From an uncultured cyanobacterium (GTDB lineage Bacteria > Cyanobacteriota > Cyanobacteriia > Pseudanabaenales > Pseudanabaenaceae), in the NCBI GenBank assembly GCA_903819605.1, contig CAIJEA010000022.1, positions 1 to 16,065 on the forward strand: 16,065 nt of DNA. The letters are read 5' to 3'. The notes beneath the pieces are model-generated. The model worked only from the letters and a program-made list of their open reading frames with translations, had not been told where the DNA came from and did no database searches. The position numbers and the translations under genes are program-made. This document shows positions 7,028-14,335 of this stretch, in pieces. Within the stretch, counting starts at the first letter, position 1. The number at the start of each line of letters is the position of its first letter.

Positions 7028-7102
7028 ATGGCGATCGCCTTTCCTGAAGATAATAGCGATCACCTTAATTGGAATTGTCCTATCTGTGGATGGGAAGCTT
7101 AA
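7028..7102 (+). pseudogene. 3' fragment of a second zinc-ribbon gene
   Basis: The frame reads EDNSDHLNWNCPICGWEA and stops at TAA 7100-7102, matching the end of the broken gene at 5682-5992 (ENSDRLNWNCPMCGWQNH). Only the last CxxC pair is present; the first (CLQC) and all of the N-terminal half are missing. An ATG at 7028 would allow a 24-residue peptide, but that is probably chance, since the sequence upstream of the homologous part includes a HIP1 site at 7031-7038. The 40-nt direct repeat copy 2 is 7054-7093. The fragment suggests that a duplicate of the zinc-ribbon gene was split from its front half when this region was rearranged. Confidence 0.65.
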
Positions 7103-7123
7103 TCTTCTTTTAAGAAAGCGTTC

Positions 7124-8884
7124 TCAAGATTTAATCAATGACCGCGCTCGTAGTCGATAGGCAGACGTTTGTTGACGAAACCTATAGATAGGGATAAAGA
7201 GGGTAAACACCAAACCTATTGTACTTCCTATAGAAATCAGGCGCACCAAAGAAATTATAGCTTCCGATTTTTCTGCAATCGTTAGGCTGAACATAAGAAC
7301 TGAAACTGTACCTAAAAGCTGAAGTACAAAAGATTGTGGCAATCCTTTTTTGAGACAAGATCTAACCATTAATGTTGCGGCACTACCAGTGAGTAATCCT
7401 ACCCAAATTACAACGCCAACTAAAATTCCCCACACTCTTCCATAGGGATCTTGAATTTTATGACCGATTTCTTCCATATATTCACTGTAAGTAGTTGCTA
7501 CCTGCCAAAACCGTGGAACTACCCAAGACCAAGACAAGGCAAATATCCAAGAACCTAAGAGTAAACTGCCAACCATCGATACGGTAATATTCCAATCTAT
7601 TTTTTTTGCCAGATTTACTATTACGCTCCCAAGTCCGATACCAAACAAAAGCCAAACCCATGTTTTTGATAAACCCCATATACAGGGTATAGTCAAACAA
7701 CAGAAAAGATATATCGCGATCGCCCAATAGGGAAGGGTTGGCACACTAGGGACAAAGGGAGCCATTTTTAGTGAAATGGGAACTATTAGAGTCGCTTCAT
7801 TAGCGTTGGAATTCAAGACAATCTGTCGATGAAATAGGCAATTTGCCATCAGACGGTTGGTTTGTAAGGTAACACTACAGTTTATGGAATTGCTGCTAAA
7901 GTGAGAAGGCTCAATCGTAATCCAAGGATAGAGATCGCTTGGATGGGGGATAACAGACCAACTCCCTTCTAAAAGGGTCTCAGAAATAGGGTTGGTTGCG
8001 GTTAGAACTTGTACTAAAGTTTCATCAGTCCTCGTTGCTTGAAAAGTTAATTTCTCATAACTGAGTATCACTTCGGGCAGTCGGTTTAACCCAAGGGGTT
8101 CGAGTTCTGCTAAAGCAGTTTTCGCATGAGGATACCGATATTTGGAATTTGGTTTTACGAGCTTCTCTAACCATTCCCTTAAACCAAGATCGATCTGGGG
8201 AACGCGATCGGCAAAGACTAATGTGACATTCTCGTAAAGAGTTTTAACATTTGTAGGTTGAGTACCTGTTAGTACACAAATTAGCGTGACCCCAAACCCA
8301 TAAAGGTCTGTTGCTGCGGTCAATTTTTGTTCGTGCCACTGTTCGGGAGCAAAAAAGCTGCATCTCTCTGCAACAAGTTGTATAGGGTCGCTACGATCGC
8401 GAAATAAGATCGCCTCGAATCCAATCAGATAGATGTGGTTGAAATTGCTATCGATCAAAATATGCTCGGGTCTAATATTTTGATGGACGATGGGTGGATA
8501 GAAGTTTTGCAGATAAATGAGAATCTCTAACACTTGGACTGCGACCTGCTTGATGCCCTCTAGGGGAAAGTCTGACAGGCTGGCTAAGGTCTCAGCATCT
8601 TCGTATGACTGCACGACACAATAACTAGATTCTGTAAAGAAGGCTCTAAGATATTTGGGAATGCCCCTATGTTGCAAGCCTTGTAGAAGCTCTATTTCTC
8701 GTTCGATTTGGGGAAATCTTGACTGAGCGATCGCGTGGTCATCAGGAAAGGGATAAGACAAGATCGAGACGGATTCTTGACTGTCAATGTCTATGGCAAC
8801 ATAGATCGCCCTATTCAAGCAATAAGGCTCTAATTCTCGGTGAATTTGATAGCCATATAATGAGAAATCAGGTATGTCACCCAT
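7124..8884 (-). CDS. Membrane-anchored Ser/Thr kinase-like protein, predicted pseudokinase
   Basis: This 586-residue protein has a kinase fold, a beta-rich linker and a six-helix membrane domain. Kinase-like residues 8-265 keep the overall layout: an APE motif (FFAPEQW, 178-183), the subdomain IX Asp in TDLYGFGVTL, and an alpha-C Glu candidate in IEREIELL. All three catalytic residues are replaced. The VAIK-type Lys is Leu42 (ESVSIL), HRD is HQN (134-136) and DFG is GFE (155-157). Residues 270-375 look like a beta sandwich (SWSVIP, WITIEP, VLNSNANEATLIVPISL) of a kind often seen behind bacterial kinase domains. Hydrophobic helices lie near 385-403, 408-426, 433-455, 484-507, 518-536 and 543-567. 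It probably acts as a scaffold or sensor rather than a kinase. The start ATG (8882-8884) is inside a 13-nt direct repeat and lacks a Shine-Dalgarno. It converges with the zinc-ribbon fragment, 21 bp away. Confidence 0.85.
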   Translation of the reverse strand: MGDIPDFSLYGYQIHRELEPYCLNRAIYVAIDIDSQESVSILSYPFPDDHAIAQSRFPQIEREIELLQGLQHRGIPKYLRAFFTESSYCVVQSYEDAETLASLSDFPLEGIKQVAVQVLEILIYLQNFYPPIVHQNIRPEHILIDSNFNHIYLIGFEAILFRDRSDPIQLVAERCSFFAPEQWHEQKLTAATDLYGFGVTLICVLTGTQPTNVKTLYENVTLVFADRVPQIDLGLREWLEKLVKPNSKYRYPHAKTALAELEPLGLNRLPEVILSYEKLTFQATRTDETLVQVLTATNPISETLLEGSWSVIPHPSDLYPWITIEPSHFSSNSINCSVTLQTNRLMANCLFHRQIVLNSNANEATLIVPISLKMAPFVPSVPTLPYWAIAIYLFCCLTIPCIWGLSKTWVWLLFGIGLGSVIVNLAKKIDWNITVSMVGSLLLGSWIFALSWSWVVPRFWQVATTYSEYMEEIGHKIQDPYGRVWGILVGVVIWVGLLTGSAATLMVRSCLKKGLPQSFVLQLLGTVSVLMFSLTIAEKSEAIISLVRLISIGSTIGLVFTLFIPIYRFRQQTSAYRLRARSLIKS

Positions 8885-8953
8885 GTTAGAGATTAAGTAG
8901 CAACGTTAAACTAGCAGTAAGTATAGCGTTGCTACTTAATCCATGTTAGAGAT
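8881..8953. mobile_element. Tiny inverted-repeat element flanked by 13-nt direct repeats
   Basis: CCATGTTAGAGAT occurs at 8881-8893 and again at 8941-8953. Between them ATTAAGTAGCAACG (8892-8905) and CGTTGCTACTTAAT (8927-8940) are a perfect 14-bp inverted repeat with a 21-nt spacer. The arrangement resembles a miniature insertion with target-site duplication, about 47 bp long. The duplicated sequence contains the start codon of the kinase-like gene. The upstream copy therefore gives a second ATG followed at once by GAT TAA on the minus strand. In the transcript the inverted repeat would fold into a strong hairpin just ahead of the start. A plain 60-bp tandem duplication is less likely because the inserted part is itself palindromic. 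Confidence 0.65.
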
Positions 8954-9119
8954 AACTGACTCAAAAAAATTTGAAATCGTCTTCCTTAACCATGTCTCCT
9001 TATCTGTAGATAACGAGGCTTATTGCATTTACATCCCAGATTTGCAGCTTGGTAGGAAGGATGATCAGTAAGCTGGAAAGTTTCATATCTTAATAACAGC
9101 GATCGCTTTTGCTGCAAAA

Positions 9120-9132
9120 TTTCCACTAGAAC
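9120..9132. repeat. Single arm of the palindromic repeat
   Basis: TTTCCACTAGAAC is identical to the right arm of the family. HIP1 sites stand on both sides (9099-9106 and 9139-9146). No left arm is present. It lies 51 bases before a small membrane-protein gene that has further repeat arms after its stop codon. Confidence 0.7.
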
Positions 9133-9182
9133 TATGAGGCGATCGCTTTTTGGTAAACTTAAAATTTCAGACAACTAATTTT

Positions 9183-9374
9183 ATGCAAACAATTCGCTGG
9201 ATTCGGGTAATTCTCTCAACGGTTTTTATCTTGTTGGGATTGGCTTTCGGCTTATATTTCTATATCAAAGAACATTCACCCGCGATCGCTACTTTCGATG
9301 GCTGTGCTGTTGTTTTTGCGCCTGATGGTAGCAGTGAAAATATTCCTTTTGGCGATTCTCGTTGTCCTAAGTAG
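9183..9374 (+). CDS. Small single-pass membrane protein, 63 aa
   Basis: I do not recognise this protein. It has a basic N-terminus (MQTIRWIR), one membrane helix at about residues 9-27, and an outside tail of 36 residues with two cysteines (Cys41 and Cys61) that could form a disulfide if periplasmic (DGCAVVFAPDG, GDSRCPK). That layout fits an uncleaved signal anchor, and Cys41 is too far from the helix for a lipobox. The ATG at 9183 was chosen over a TTG at 9150 that would start inside the HIP1-rich leader; no Shine-Dalgarno is visible for either. It stands alone, with palindrome arms on both sides. Confidence 0.6.
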   Translation: MQTIRWIRVILSTVFILLGLAFGLYFYIKEHSPAIATFDGCAVVFAPDGSSENIPFGDSRCPK

Positions 9375-9386
9375 GCGATCGCCAAA

Positions 9387-9444
9387 GTAGAAAATTGAAA
9401 TAGCTTGTTCTAGTGGAAGTTTTAGGCGATTCGTTCTAGTGGAA
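9387..9444. repeat. Scrambled cluster of palindromic-repeat arms
   Basis: GTAGAAAATTGAAATAGC (9387-9404) corresponds to the left arm end plus loop of the family. GTTCTAGTGGAA follows twice, at 9407-9418 and 9433-9444, both in the same orientation, so no complete hairpin forms. This looks like rearranged or partly deleted copies. A HIP1 site (9374-9381) adjoins. Confidence 0.65.
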
Positions 9445-9632
9445 TGTTGGGCTAGAGATCGCTTTCACCCAGAAGATTATTGCATCGCTTCTGAACTATG
9501 CAGTTACATTGCGATTAAATGAGGTAACGTTTTAAAATCCCACCACGACAAAGGCTCAAGGCAAAAACTTTACTTCTAAATTCACGATCAAACTAGTTAG
9601 ACTTATTGAATGCTCACTTATCTATAAAAACA

Positions 9633-9842
9633 ATGTTTAGTTGGAAACAATTTGGTAAGGCTGTCTGGAATTTAGGAAAGTGGTGGACAGGAATCTCAGG
9701 CATTCTGTATGTTGTAGAATTTCTAGCGGGTTTAATTCATATTTACGTGCCAATCAGCCTAATATTTATAACGCTTGTGTCATTTGCATTTGGGATATTT
9801 GCGATCTCAATTGGCTACGTTATCTATTCTTCAATTCAATAA
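9633..9842 (+). CDS. Small two-helix membrane protein, 69 aa
   Basis: I do not recognise this protein. It begins with an amphipathic aromatic/basic stretch (MFSWKQFGKAVWNLGKWW), followed by two membrane helices at about residues 20-37 and 41-63 joined by a short turn (HIYVP). The ATG at 9633 was chosen; an in-frame TTG lies 27 bases upstream, and neither has a clear Shine-Dalgarno. Both ends of the chain would lie on the same side of the membrane. No neighbour within 250 bp suggests a pathway, and a small-toxin-like role is possible but unsupported. It is reported because the hydrophobic pattern is regular and codon use is ordinary. Confidence 0.5.
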   Translation: MFSWKQFGKAVWNLGKWWTGISGILYVVEFLAGLIHIYVPISLIFITLVSFAFGIFAISIGYVIYSSIQ

Positions 9843-10457
9843 AAATGTTACGTGCGAAATTGTTGCTCTAGCGAACTTAGCGAAGGTTTAAACAGATTTT
9901 CAAATTTTAGCGCTCTCCTAGCGAATATTACATTCCATTAAAAGCAAATTATCTAGATCTATTTTGTTGCTTTGCGTCCGAACCTGTGCTGTCACCGTGC
10001 TATTCAGCAATTTTCTAGCGATCGCCCAATATTACCGATCGCACCATGACAAAAGCACGAAAGATCGGCAACGCGATTGCAAGTCTTTGTTCATCCGAAA
10101 GGACTTGCGATCGCGCCGCCTCAAGACTCAGATTAAAGATCGACTGTAAGTGCCACTGCGACAAACGGCTAAATTGTTTCAAAAAAGCCCAAGGAGTAAA
10201 CAAGTCAGCCGTCCGTCTGCGTTACCACTAATCTCTAAAGTGCCGCCCGTTCGCTTCGTTGCGATCGCTTCGTTTGCTTCGTTACGGCGTTCGCCAGTCC
10301 TGATATCAAAGGTTAGTTGCGATCGCATAGGTGTTTATGGCTCACATCTTCACTAAGCCGCACTACGCTCTCTCCACTGCACTCTCTCAAGTTGCCTAAT
10401 TTCGCTTGAATATATCTTTGATGTGTCGCTACGATAGGCTACGGAGTATTGCAGTTT
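9843..10457. other. Gene-poor HIP1-rich spacer
   Basis: This 615-bp stretch has several overlapping short reading frames on both strands (around 9964-10356), none with a credible start or a recognisable product. It contains four HIP1 octamers, a hairpin at 10072-10115, and low-complexity GCTTCGTT-like runs at 10249-10285. It borders a transposase fragment and may hold decayed mobile-element sequence. Confidence 0.6.
10072..10115. repeat. 14-bp stem-loop with HIP1 in one arm
   Basis: CGCGATTGCAAGTC (10072-10085) and GACTTGCGATCGCG (10102-10115) pair over 14 positions with one G-T wobble and a 16-nt loop. There is no T-run on either side, so it is not a terminator. It could be part of a structured RNA or a chance product of HIP1 palindromes. 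Confidence 0.5.
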
Positions 10458-10966
10458 TCAGATAAGTACGGTACGAGCTTCAGTCTCAATAAAATAACCA
10501 AGAAGGTCTTTTTCTTGTAGAGAAGCAATGAAACAAGAAAAAGATGTATCTAAATCCACTCTAGTTCTAGGCTTAACTTTACGTAAAAAAGCCTTTAGTT
10601 TTGACCAAAGCATTTCAATAGGATTTAACTCAGGAGAATAAGTAGGTAGAAACAAGACCTTCGCGCCAACAGCCTCAATAGCCTCTATAACTAATTGATT
10701 AGTATGAACATTGAGATATCCATGACGACAACCGCCCCCTTCCATAGAGCAGGAACCAGAATTCCACGAACGAAAAAAAGAAAAGTCTCTGTATTTGTCC
10801 CACCAGCAAACATCAGACTCGCAATTACACCAGTCATGCACATTGCCCCAATCAAGGGTTTGTATTTGGCAAGGGTTTCATCAAAATTACCCGACAAAAA
10901 ATCTAGGGCAATTGTGTTTGCCTTAGTCTTTGCAACAGAGCGGGATAAAGGTTCATCAGGTAACCC
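10458..10966 (-). pseudogene. IS630-family transposase, 3' fragment with frameshift
   Basis: The upstream part (10966 down to about 10718) reads KPLIGAMCMTGVIASL, then LVPALWKGAVVVMD, the strand carrying the second catalytic Asp. The frame then shifts. The second frame (from about 10717 to 10458) continues LNVHTNQLVIEAIEAVGAKV, then LPTYSPELNPIEMLWSKLK, which holds the third acidic residue, and ends ARTVLI. IS630/Tc1 transposases have MDN-x-x-x-H here, so loss of one base in the Asn codon near 10717 explains the break. The N-terminal helix-turn-helix and the first catalytic Asp are missing: the frame meets a TAG at 10967-10969, and a tRNA gene occupies the place where the rest would lie. No terminal inverted repeats were found. 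It is a dead remnant. Confidence 0.85.
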
Positions 10967-11149
10967 CTATAAATATTATATTGCTTGCCTAGATACCGCC
11001 ACCGCAAACGCAAGTAGCCTGATTTTGTCTCTATCGCAACAGTACCTTTTTTGGATTTTGGGGACTCACAGAGGACTTAAATCGTGACACTTTATAGCGT
11101 TTTACAGCACTTTATGCACCAGATTTAAATCATGGAGTCTTGTAAATTA

Positions 11150-11221
11150 AGCCCTCAACGGGATTTGAACCCGTGACCTTTCCCTTACCAAGGGAATGCT
11201 CTACCCCTGAGCCATGAGGGC
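11150..11221 (-). tRNA. tRNA-Thr (anticodon GGT)
   Basis: Read on the minus strand the cloverleaf is complete: acceptor GCCCTCA/TGAGGGC, D arm GCTC-AGGGGTA-GAGC, anticodon arm TTCCC-TTGGTAA-GGGAA with anticodon GGT, and T arm ACGGG-TTCAAAT-CCCGT. It decodes ACC/ACT. The 3' CCA is not encoded, since the bases after the discriminator do not match. A transposase remnant lies about 180 bp downstream, in keeping with tRNA genes as rearrangement sites, though no attachment-site repeat was seen. Confidence 0.97.
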
Positions 11222-11337
11222 GTTTTTTTTACGCTTTGTAATTATGACATAGTGACGTACGTTTGTATCAAGCTCAAAAAAATATTTTTATTAGGATAAA
11301 ATAGCTCACCGTCTGATTAAATATAGCTAACTTTTTT

Positions 11338-11781
11338 ATGAATACAACAAAGACTTTATACGAAACTGACTTTAATCTTTTGCTGACAGAAACCGTAAAT
11401 CTATTATGCAAAGGAGATGTTGGCAAATTGGATTTGGAGAATCTGGCCGAAGAAGTTGAAGATATGGGGAATAATCGCAAAGATGCTTTGGAAAGTAATT
11501 TGATTAGAGTTTTACAGCATCTACTCAAATGGAAGTGTCAACCTCAAAAGCGAACTAATAGCTGGAAAGGATCTATTACTGAGCATTCTCTACTTTTAAA
11601 TAGGGCTTTCAAAAAGAGTCCTAGTCTTAAGCCTTATTTTGAAGATGTTTTTGCAGAATGCTATCAAGATGCAAGATTGATCGCTGCTCAGGAGACAGGC
11701 CCTGATATTTTGATTTTTCCAAAGGTTTGTCCATTTGATCATGGAGATGTCTTGAATCCTCAATACTTACCTGAAGACTAA
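11338..11781 (+). CDS. DUF29 family protein
   Basis: A 147-residue protein of the DUF29 family, which is abundant in cyanobacteria and has no settled function. The sequence follows the family throughout: LYETDFNLLLTETVNLL at the start, LDLENLAEEVEDMG around residues 31-44, LESNLIRVLQHLLKWKCQP in the middle, the NSWKGSITEHS segment, and a C-terminal FPKVCPF. It is predicted to be an all-helical, soluble cytoplasmic protein. The length is normal and nothing is missing. The ATG at 11338 has no evident Shine-Dalgarno; the leader is A+T-rich. It stands alone between a tRNA gene on the other strand and the convergent pilQ, sharing the hairpin terminator region with the latter. Confidence 0.93.
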   Translation: MNTTKTLYETDFNLLLTETVNLLCKGDVGKLDLENLAEEVEDMGNNRKDALESNLIRVLQHLLKWKCQPQKRTNSWKGSITEHSLLLNRAFKKSPSLKPYFEDVFAECYQDARLIAAQETGPDILIFPKVCPFDHGDVLNPQYLPED

Positions 11782-11809
11782 AAAAAGCCTTGGAAATATT
11801 TCCAAGGCT
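11780..11809 (-). terminator. Strong terminator after pilQ
   Basis: AGCCTTGGAAAT (11786-11797) and ATTTCCAAGGCT (11798-11809) form a perfect 24-nt palindrome. On the minus strand it is followed by seven T residues (complement of 11780-11786), so it ends pilQ transcripts. On the plus strand it directly follows the DUF29 stop but lacks a T-run, so any effect there would be weaker. Confidence 0.88.
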
Positions 11810-11848
11810 CATAAAGAAGAGTGTAAATGAAAAATGAAAATGTGAAAG

Positions 11849-14173
11849 CTACTGAATCTTGCGTTGATTGCTATCAATCACCTTCTGAACCTCAGGACCT
11901 GGTTGATAGGTGTATCCCCAAGTCGCATTCTGGCTATCGTCAATGATTCGAGGTGTCACTACAATAATCACTTCATTGCGGACATTCTGATTAGTTTCTT
12001 GCCTAAACAATGCACCAATAATCGGTAGATCGCCTAAGAACGGTACTTTAGTTAACGTTTGACGATCTGAATCTCGAATAATCCCTGATAGAACGAGGGT
12101 TTGACCATCTCTGATCCGAATTTGTCCAGAATTCAACGTCCGCTTAGAAATCAAACCTTGGGAAGTTTGAATACCTAGTACGGTTCCTAATTGCTGCGTT
12201 GAAACTAGGGCACTTACACTAGGCGATATCGCAAAGTTAATAAACCCGTTGTCATCAACCCGCGAAACATTAATATTTAGGGTCAGCCCTACTGGCGAAG
12301 TAGTTACTGTTTGGGATGGAAAATTCTGAGTTGTGTTACCAGAGGTGATCGTTGTAATCGTAACGGTGTTGGCTGTTACTACATCTTCTGTGAGAGCAAC
12401 CGTTGCTGATTCGCCTTCTTGGACAGTTAGAGTTGGATCGGTAATGACTTTAGCATTTCCACTCACTACTCTAGCGCTGAGGGAACCAAATAATCTCTGC
12501 GGTGATGTAAGAATTGATGGTATTCCATTCGTATCATTAAAATTTAAGCCCAGTACACCAGCTGTAGATGAAATTGCCGTGCCTGTTCCACTTCCATCGG
12601 TATTACTTGCATTAAATGAAAGAGATGAGCCAAGAGTTTGGGACTTATCAAGATTGACTTCGACAACTTTTACGTTAACTGCAACTTGACGCTTACGAAT
12701 ATCTAACCGAGCAAGCTGGGCTTCGGCAAATTCGATTTGTCTAGGACTACCAATTAAAGTTAGAGAATTTCCACGCTCTTCGGCAATAACTTGCAAGCCT
12801 TTTAATAGCGGAGTAGCACCAGATTCTGGAGTAATTGCGATAGTTTCTAAAGTTGGAACAGTCTCGGTTGGTACTGTTACAACTGTTGCAGAAGAAGCAG
12901 TTCCGACGGTTGCTGTAGTTGCACCTGGAATAGCACGTTGGCGGTTGACAATACGAGAAGCACCCAAACCAATCAGATAAGCTGATGCTTCCCCAACAGT
13001 AATTTGGTTGAGACGATAACTTTTTGTGGCTAGGTTTTTCAGGGTTACAGGAAGCTTTGTTGCCACAAAGATTGTCTGCCCAATACGATTTGCTTCCAAT
13101 CCAGAAATTCTCAATACGTTATTAAACACATCCTGAGCAGTTTCATTCTCAACGGCAAGACTAACTGGTTGTTTTAAACCTGTAGCTGCGCCAGCAACTG
13201 GAGCAGCAGCACCAGCAGCAGTTGGAGCTTCTGCGGAAACAACACTCAAACCAGCAACACGACCGATTAAAGTCAAAACTTCGATCGCTGGTGCATCACG
13301 TAAGGTGATTCTTGGTACTCTTTCGGCAGTACCAAGATCGATAATATCAGCACGAAGTTTAGAGGTTGTTGTAGCAATGTCACCAACAGGAGGAGTTTTT
13401 ATGGGGCGAAAAGGTGGAACAACTCCAGGAACACGACCTTGTAACTGGGGAGTTACTGGATTTGTAACTGGTGGTGGTGTACTTGGTAATGTGGTCTGAG
13501 CTAGGCGCGTTGTTCCATCAGGAGCAGTAATCGTAACTTTAGGCTCAAATAATGGTTTACCAATGGCAGACGGATCTGAATTCGTATTTTGAGCAGTCAA
13601 AACCTTATTAGTTTCTGGAGCATTTTGACTGCTAACAACTCCAGTTTCAGGAGCATTAGCGGAAGAGAGAGTACCAACCTGACTAGCAGAAGGTTGCATC
13701 TCTAGGCTAAAGACCAAACTATCAGCAGTATCTTGACGTTTGATCAAATCCTTGAGCATTTCTGGGTCGGTAGCAGTAACCCGAATTTTGACTTTATTTG
13801 CCGCATATTGAGTAGCTTCGATCGCGCTAATCCCAGGCGCAGGATTAGTTTTAGCATAGCTAGCATTACCACTACCGAGTTGTAACTGCGCTCCATTTAA
13901 TACTGCTACCCATGCTTTGCCTTGACGGGTATAGGTCACTTGTGGGCGATCGCTACTAGCAAAATTTAATGTGAGGTTAAGGCGATCTCCTGACACACTG
14001 GTATTGATGTCAGTAATTCGACTCGCAACAGCCACAACATCAGTCGGGTTTGCGGACACTTGGCTTTGAGCTTGAAGCGGAGCGATCGCCAAAACTTGTG
14101 GGCAACTCGCAGCTATTAGGAACCAGCAAGCTAAGGACTTAACCTTTAATTTCGCATTCAATTTCGCATTCAT
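11849..14173 (-). CDS. pilQ: Type IV pilus secretin PilQ
   Basis: PilQ forms the outer-membrane ring through which the type IV pilus passes; in cyanobacteria it is needed for motility and DNA uptake. From ATG 14173 it has 774 residues. A signal peptide (KSLACWFLIAASCPQVLA) is followed by an AMIN domain near 45-150 that anchors to peptidoglycan. A Pro/Ala-rich linker comes next, then N-terminal secretin modules near 280-490 (including IVNRQRA and the RGNSLTLIGSPRQIEFAEAQ strand). The secretin core near 500-745 contains VEVNLDKSQTLGSS, AKVITDPTLTVQEGESA and the hallmark LTKVPFLGDLPIIGALF. An earlier in-frame TTG at 14206 exists, but AGAGGAG eight bases before ATG 14173 decides the start. It is downstream of pilO by 230 bp and probably has its own promoter. 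Confidence 0.96.
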   Translation of the reverse strand: MNAKLNAKLKVKSLACWFLIAASCPQVLAIAPLQAQSQVSANPTDVVAVASRITDINTSVSGDRLNLTLNFASSDRPQVTYTRQGKAWVAVLNGAQLQLGSGNASYAKTNPAPGISAIEATQYAANKVKIRVTATDPEMLKDLIKRQDTADSLVFSLEMQPSASQVGTLSSANAPETGVVSSQNAPETNKVLTAQNTNSDPSAIGKPLFEPKVTITAPDGTTRLAQTTLPSTPPPVTNPVTPQLQGRVPGVVPPFRPIKTPPVGDIATTTSKLRADIIDLGTAERVPRITLRDAPAIEVLTLIGRVAGLSVVSAEAPTAAGAAAPVAGAATGLKQPVSLAVENETAQDVFNNVLRISGLEANRIGQTIFVATKLPVTLKNLATKSYRLNQITVGEASAYLIGLGASRIVNRQRAIPGATTATVGTASSATVVTVPTETVPTLETIAITPESGATPLLKGLQVIAEERGNSLTLIGSPRQIEFAEAQLARLDIRKRQVAVNVKVVEVNLDKSQTLGSSLSFNASNTDGSGTGTAISSTAGVLGLNFNDTNGIPSILTSPQRLFGSLSARVVSGNAKVITDPTLTVQEGESATVALTEDVVTANTVTITTITSGNTTQNFPSQTVTTSPVGLTLNINVSRVDDNGFINFAISPSVSALVSTQQLGTVLGIQTSQGLISKRTLNSGQIRIRDGQTLVLSGIIRDSDRQTLTKVPFLGDLPIIGALFRQETNQNVRNEVIIVVTPRIIDDSQNATWGYTYQPGPEVQKVIDSNQRKIQ

Positions 14174-14304
14174 AAATACACTCCTCTGATTCCTCACGGG
14201 ACTCAATACTCTTAAATCTTTCTAGTAAATCTGCAAGAACTCGAACATGCCCTAACTAAAGAAACGACACAACCAAGATAGAATTGACGCGATTATGGGT
14301 CGAG

Positions 14305-14335
14305 ATTATACCACACTTTGTCGTTTTTAAATCAA
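14305..14335 (-). promoter_or_regulatory. Predicted pilQ promoter with extended -10
   Basis: On the minus strand TGGTATAAT gives a perfect -10 (14305-14310) with the TGn extension. A TTGATT -35 candidate at 14330-14335 has a long 19-bp spacer, which the extended -10 could offset. The start of transcription would be near 14298, leaving a leader of about 125 bases before pilQ. Confidence 0.6.

Noticed and set aside
8986..9174. Minus-strand frame of 62 codons beginning SEILSLPKSDRL, reminiscent of small antitoxin starts
   Set aside because: It begins with TTG, its KSDRL comes from a HIP1 site, it runs across a palindrome arm, and the rest has no recognisable pattern or partner toxin.
9183..9842. 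Two adjacent short membrane proteins as a toxin pair
   Set aside because: There is no antisense RNA candidate, no antitoxin, and a repeat-filled gap of 258 bp between them; size alone is not evidence.
10015..10203. Minus-strand 62-codon frame in the HIP1-rich spacer
   Set aside because: Overlaps several other open frames on both strands and a hairpin; it has no support for a start and no family resemblance.
10695..11087. Plus-strand 130-codon frame
   Set aside because: It is antisense to the transposase fragment, whose conserved residues are on the minus strand.
12333..12689. Plus-strand 118-codon frame within pilQ
   Set aside because: Antisense shadow of the secretin gene, whose domains are unambiguous on the minus strand.
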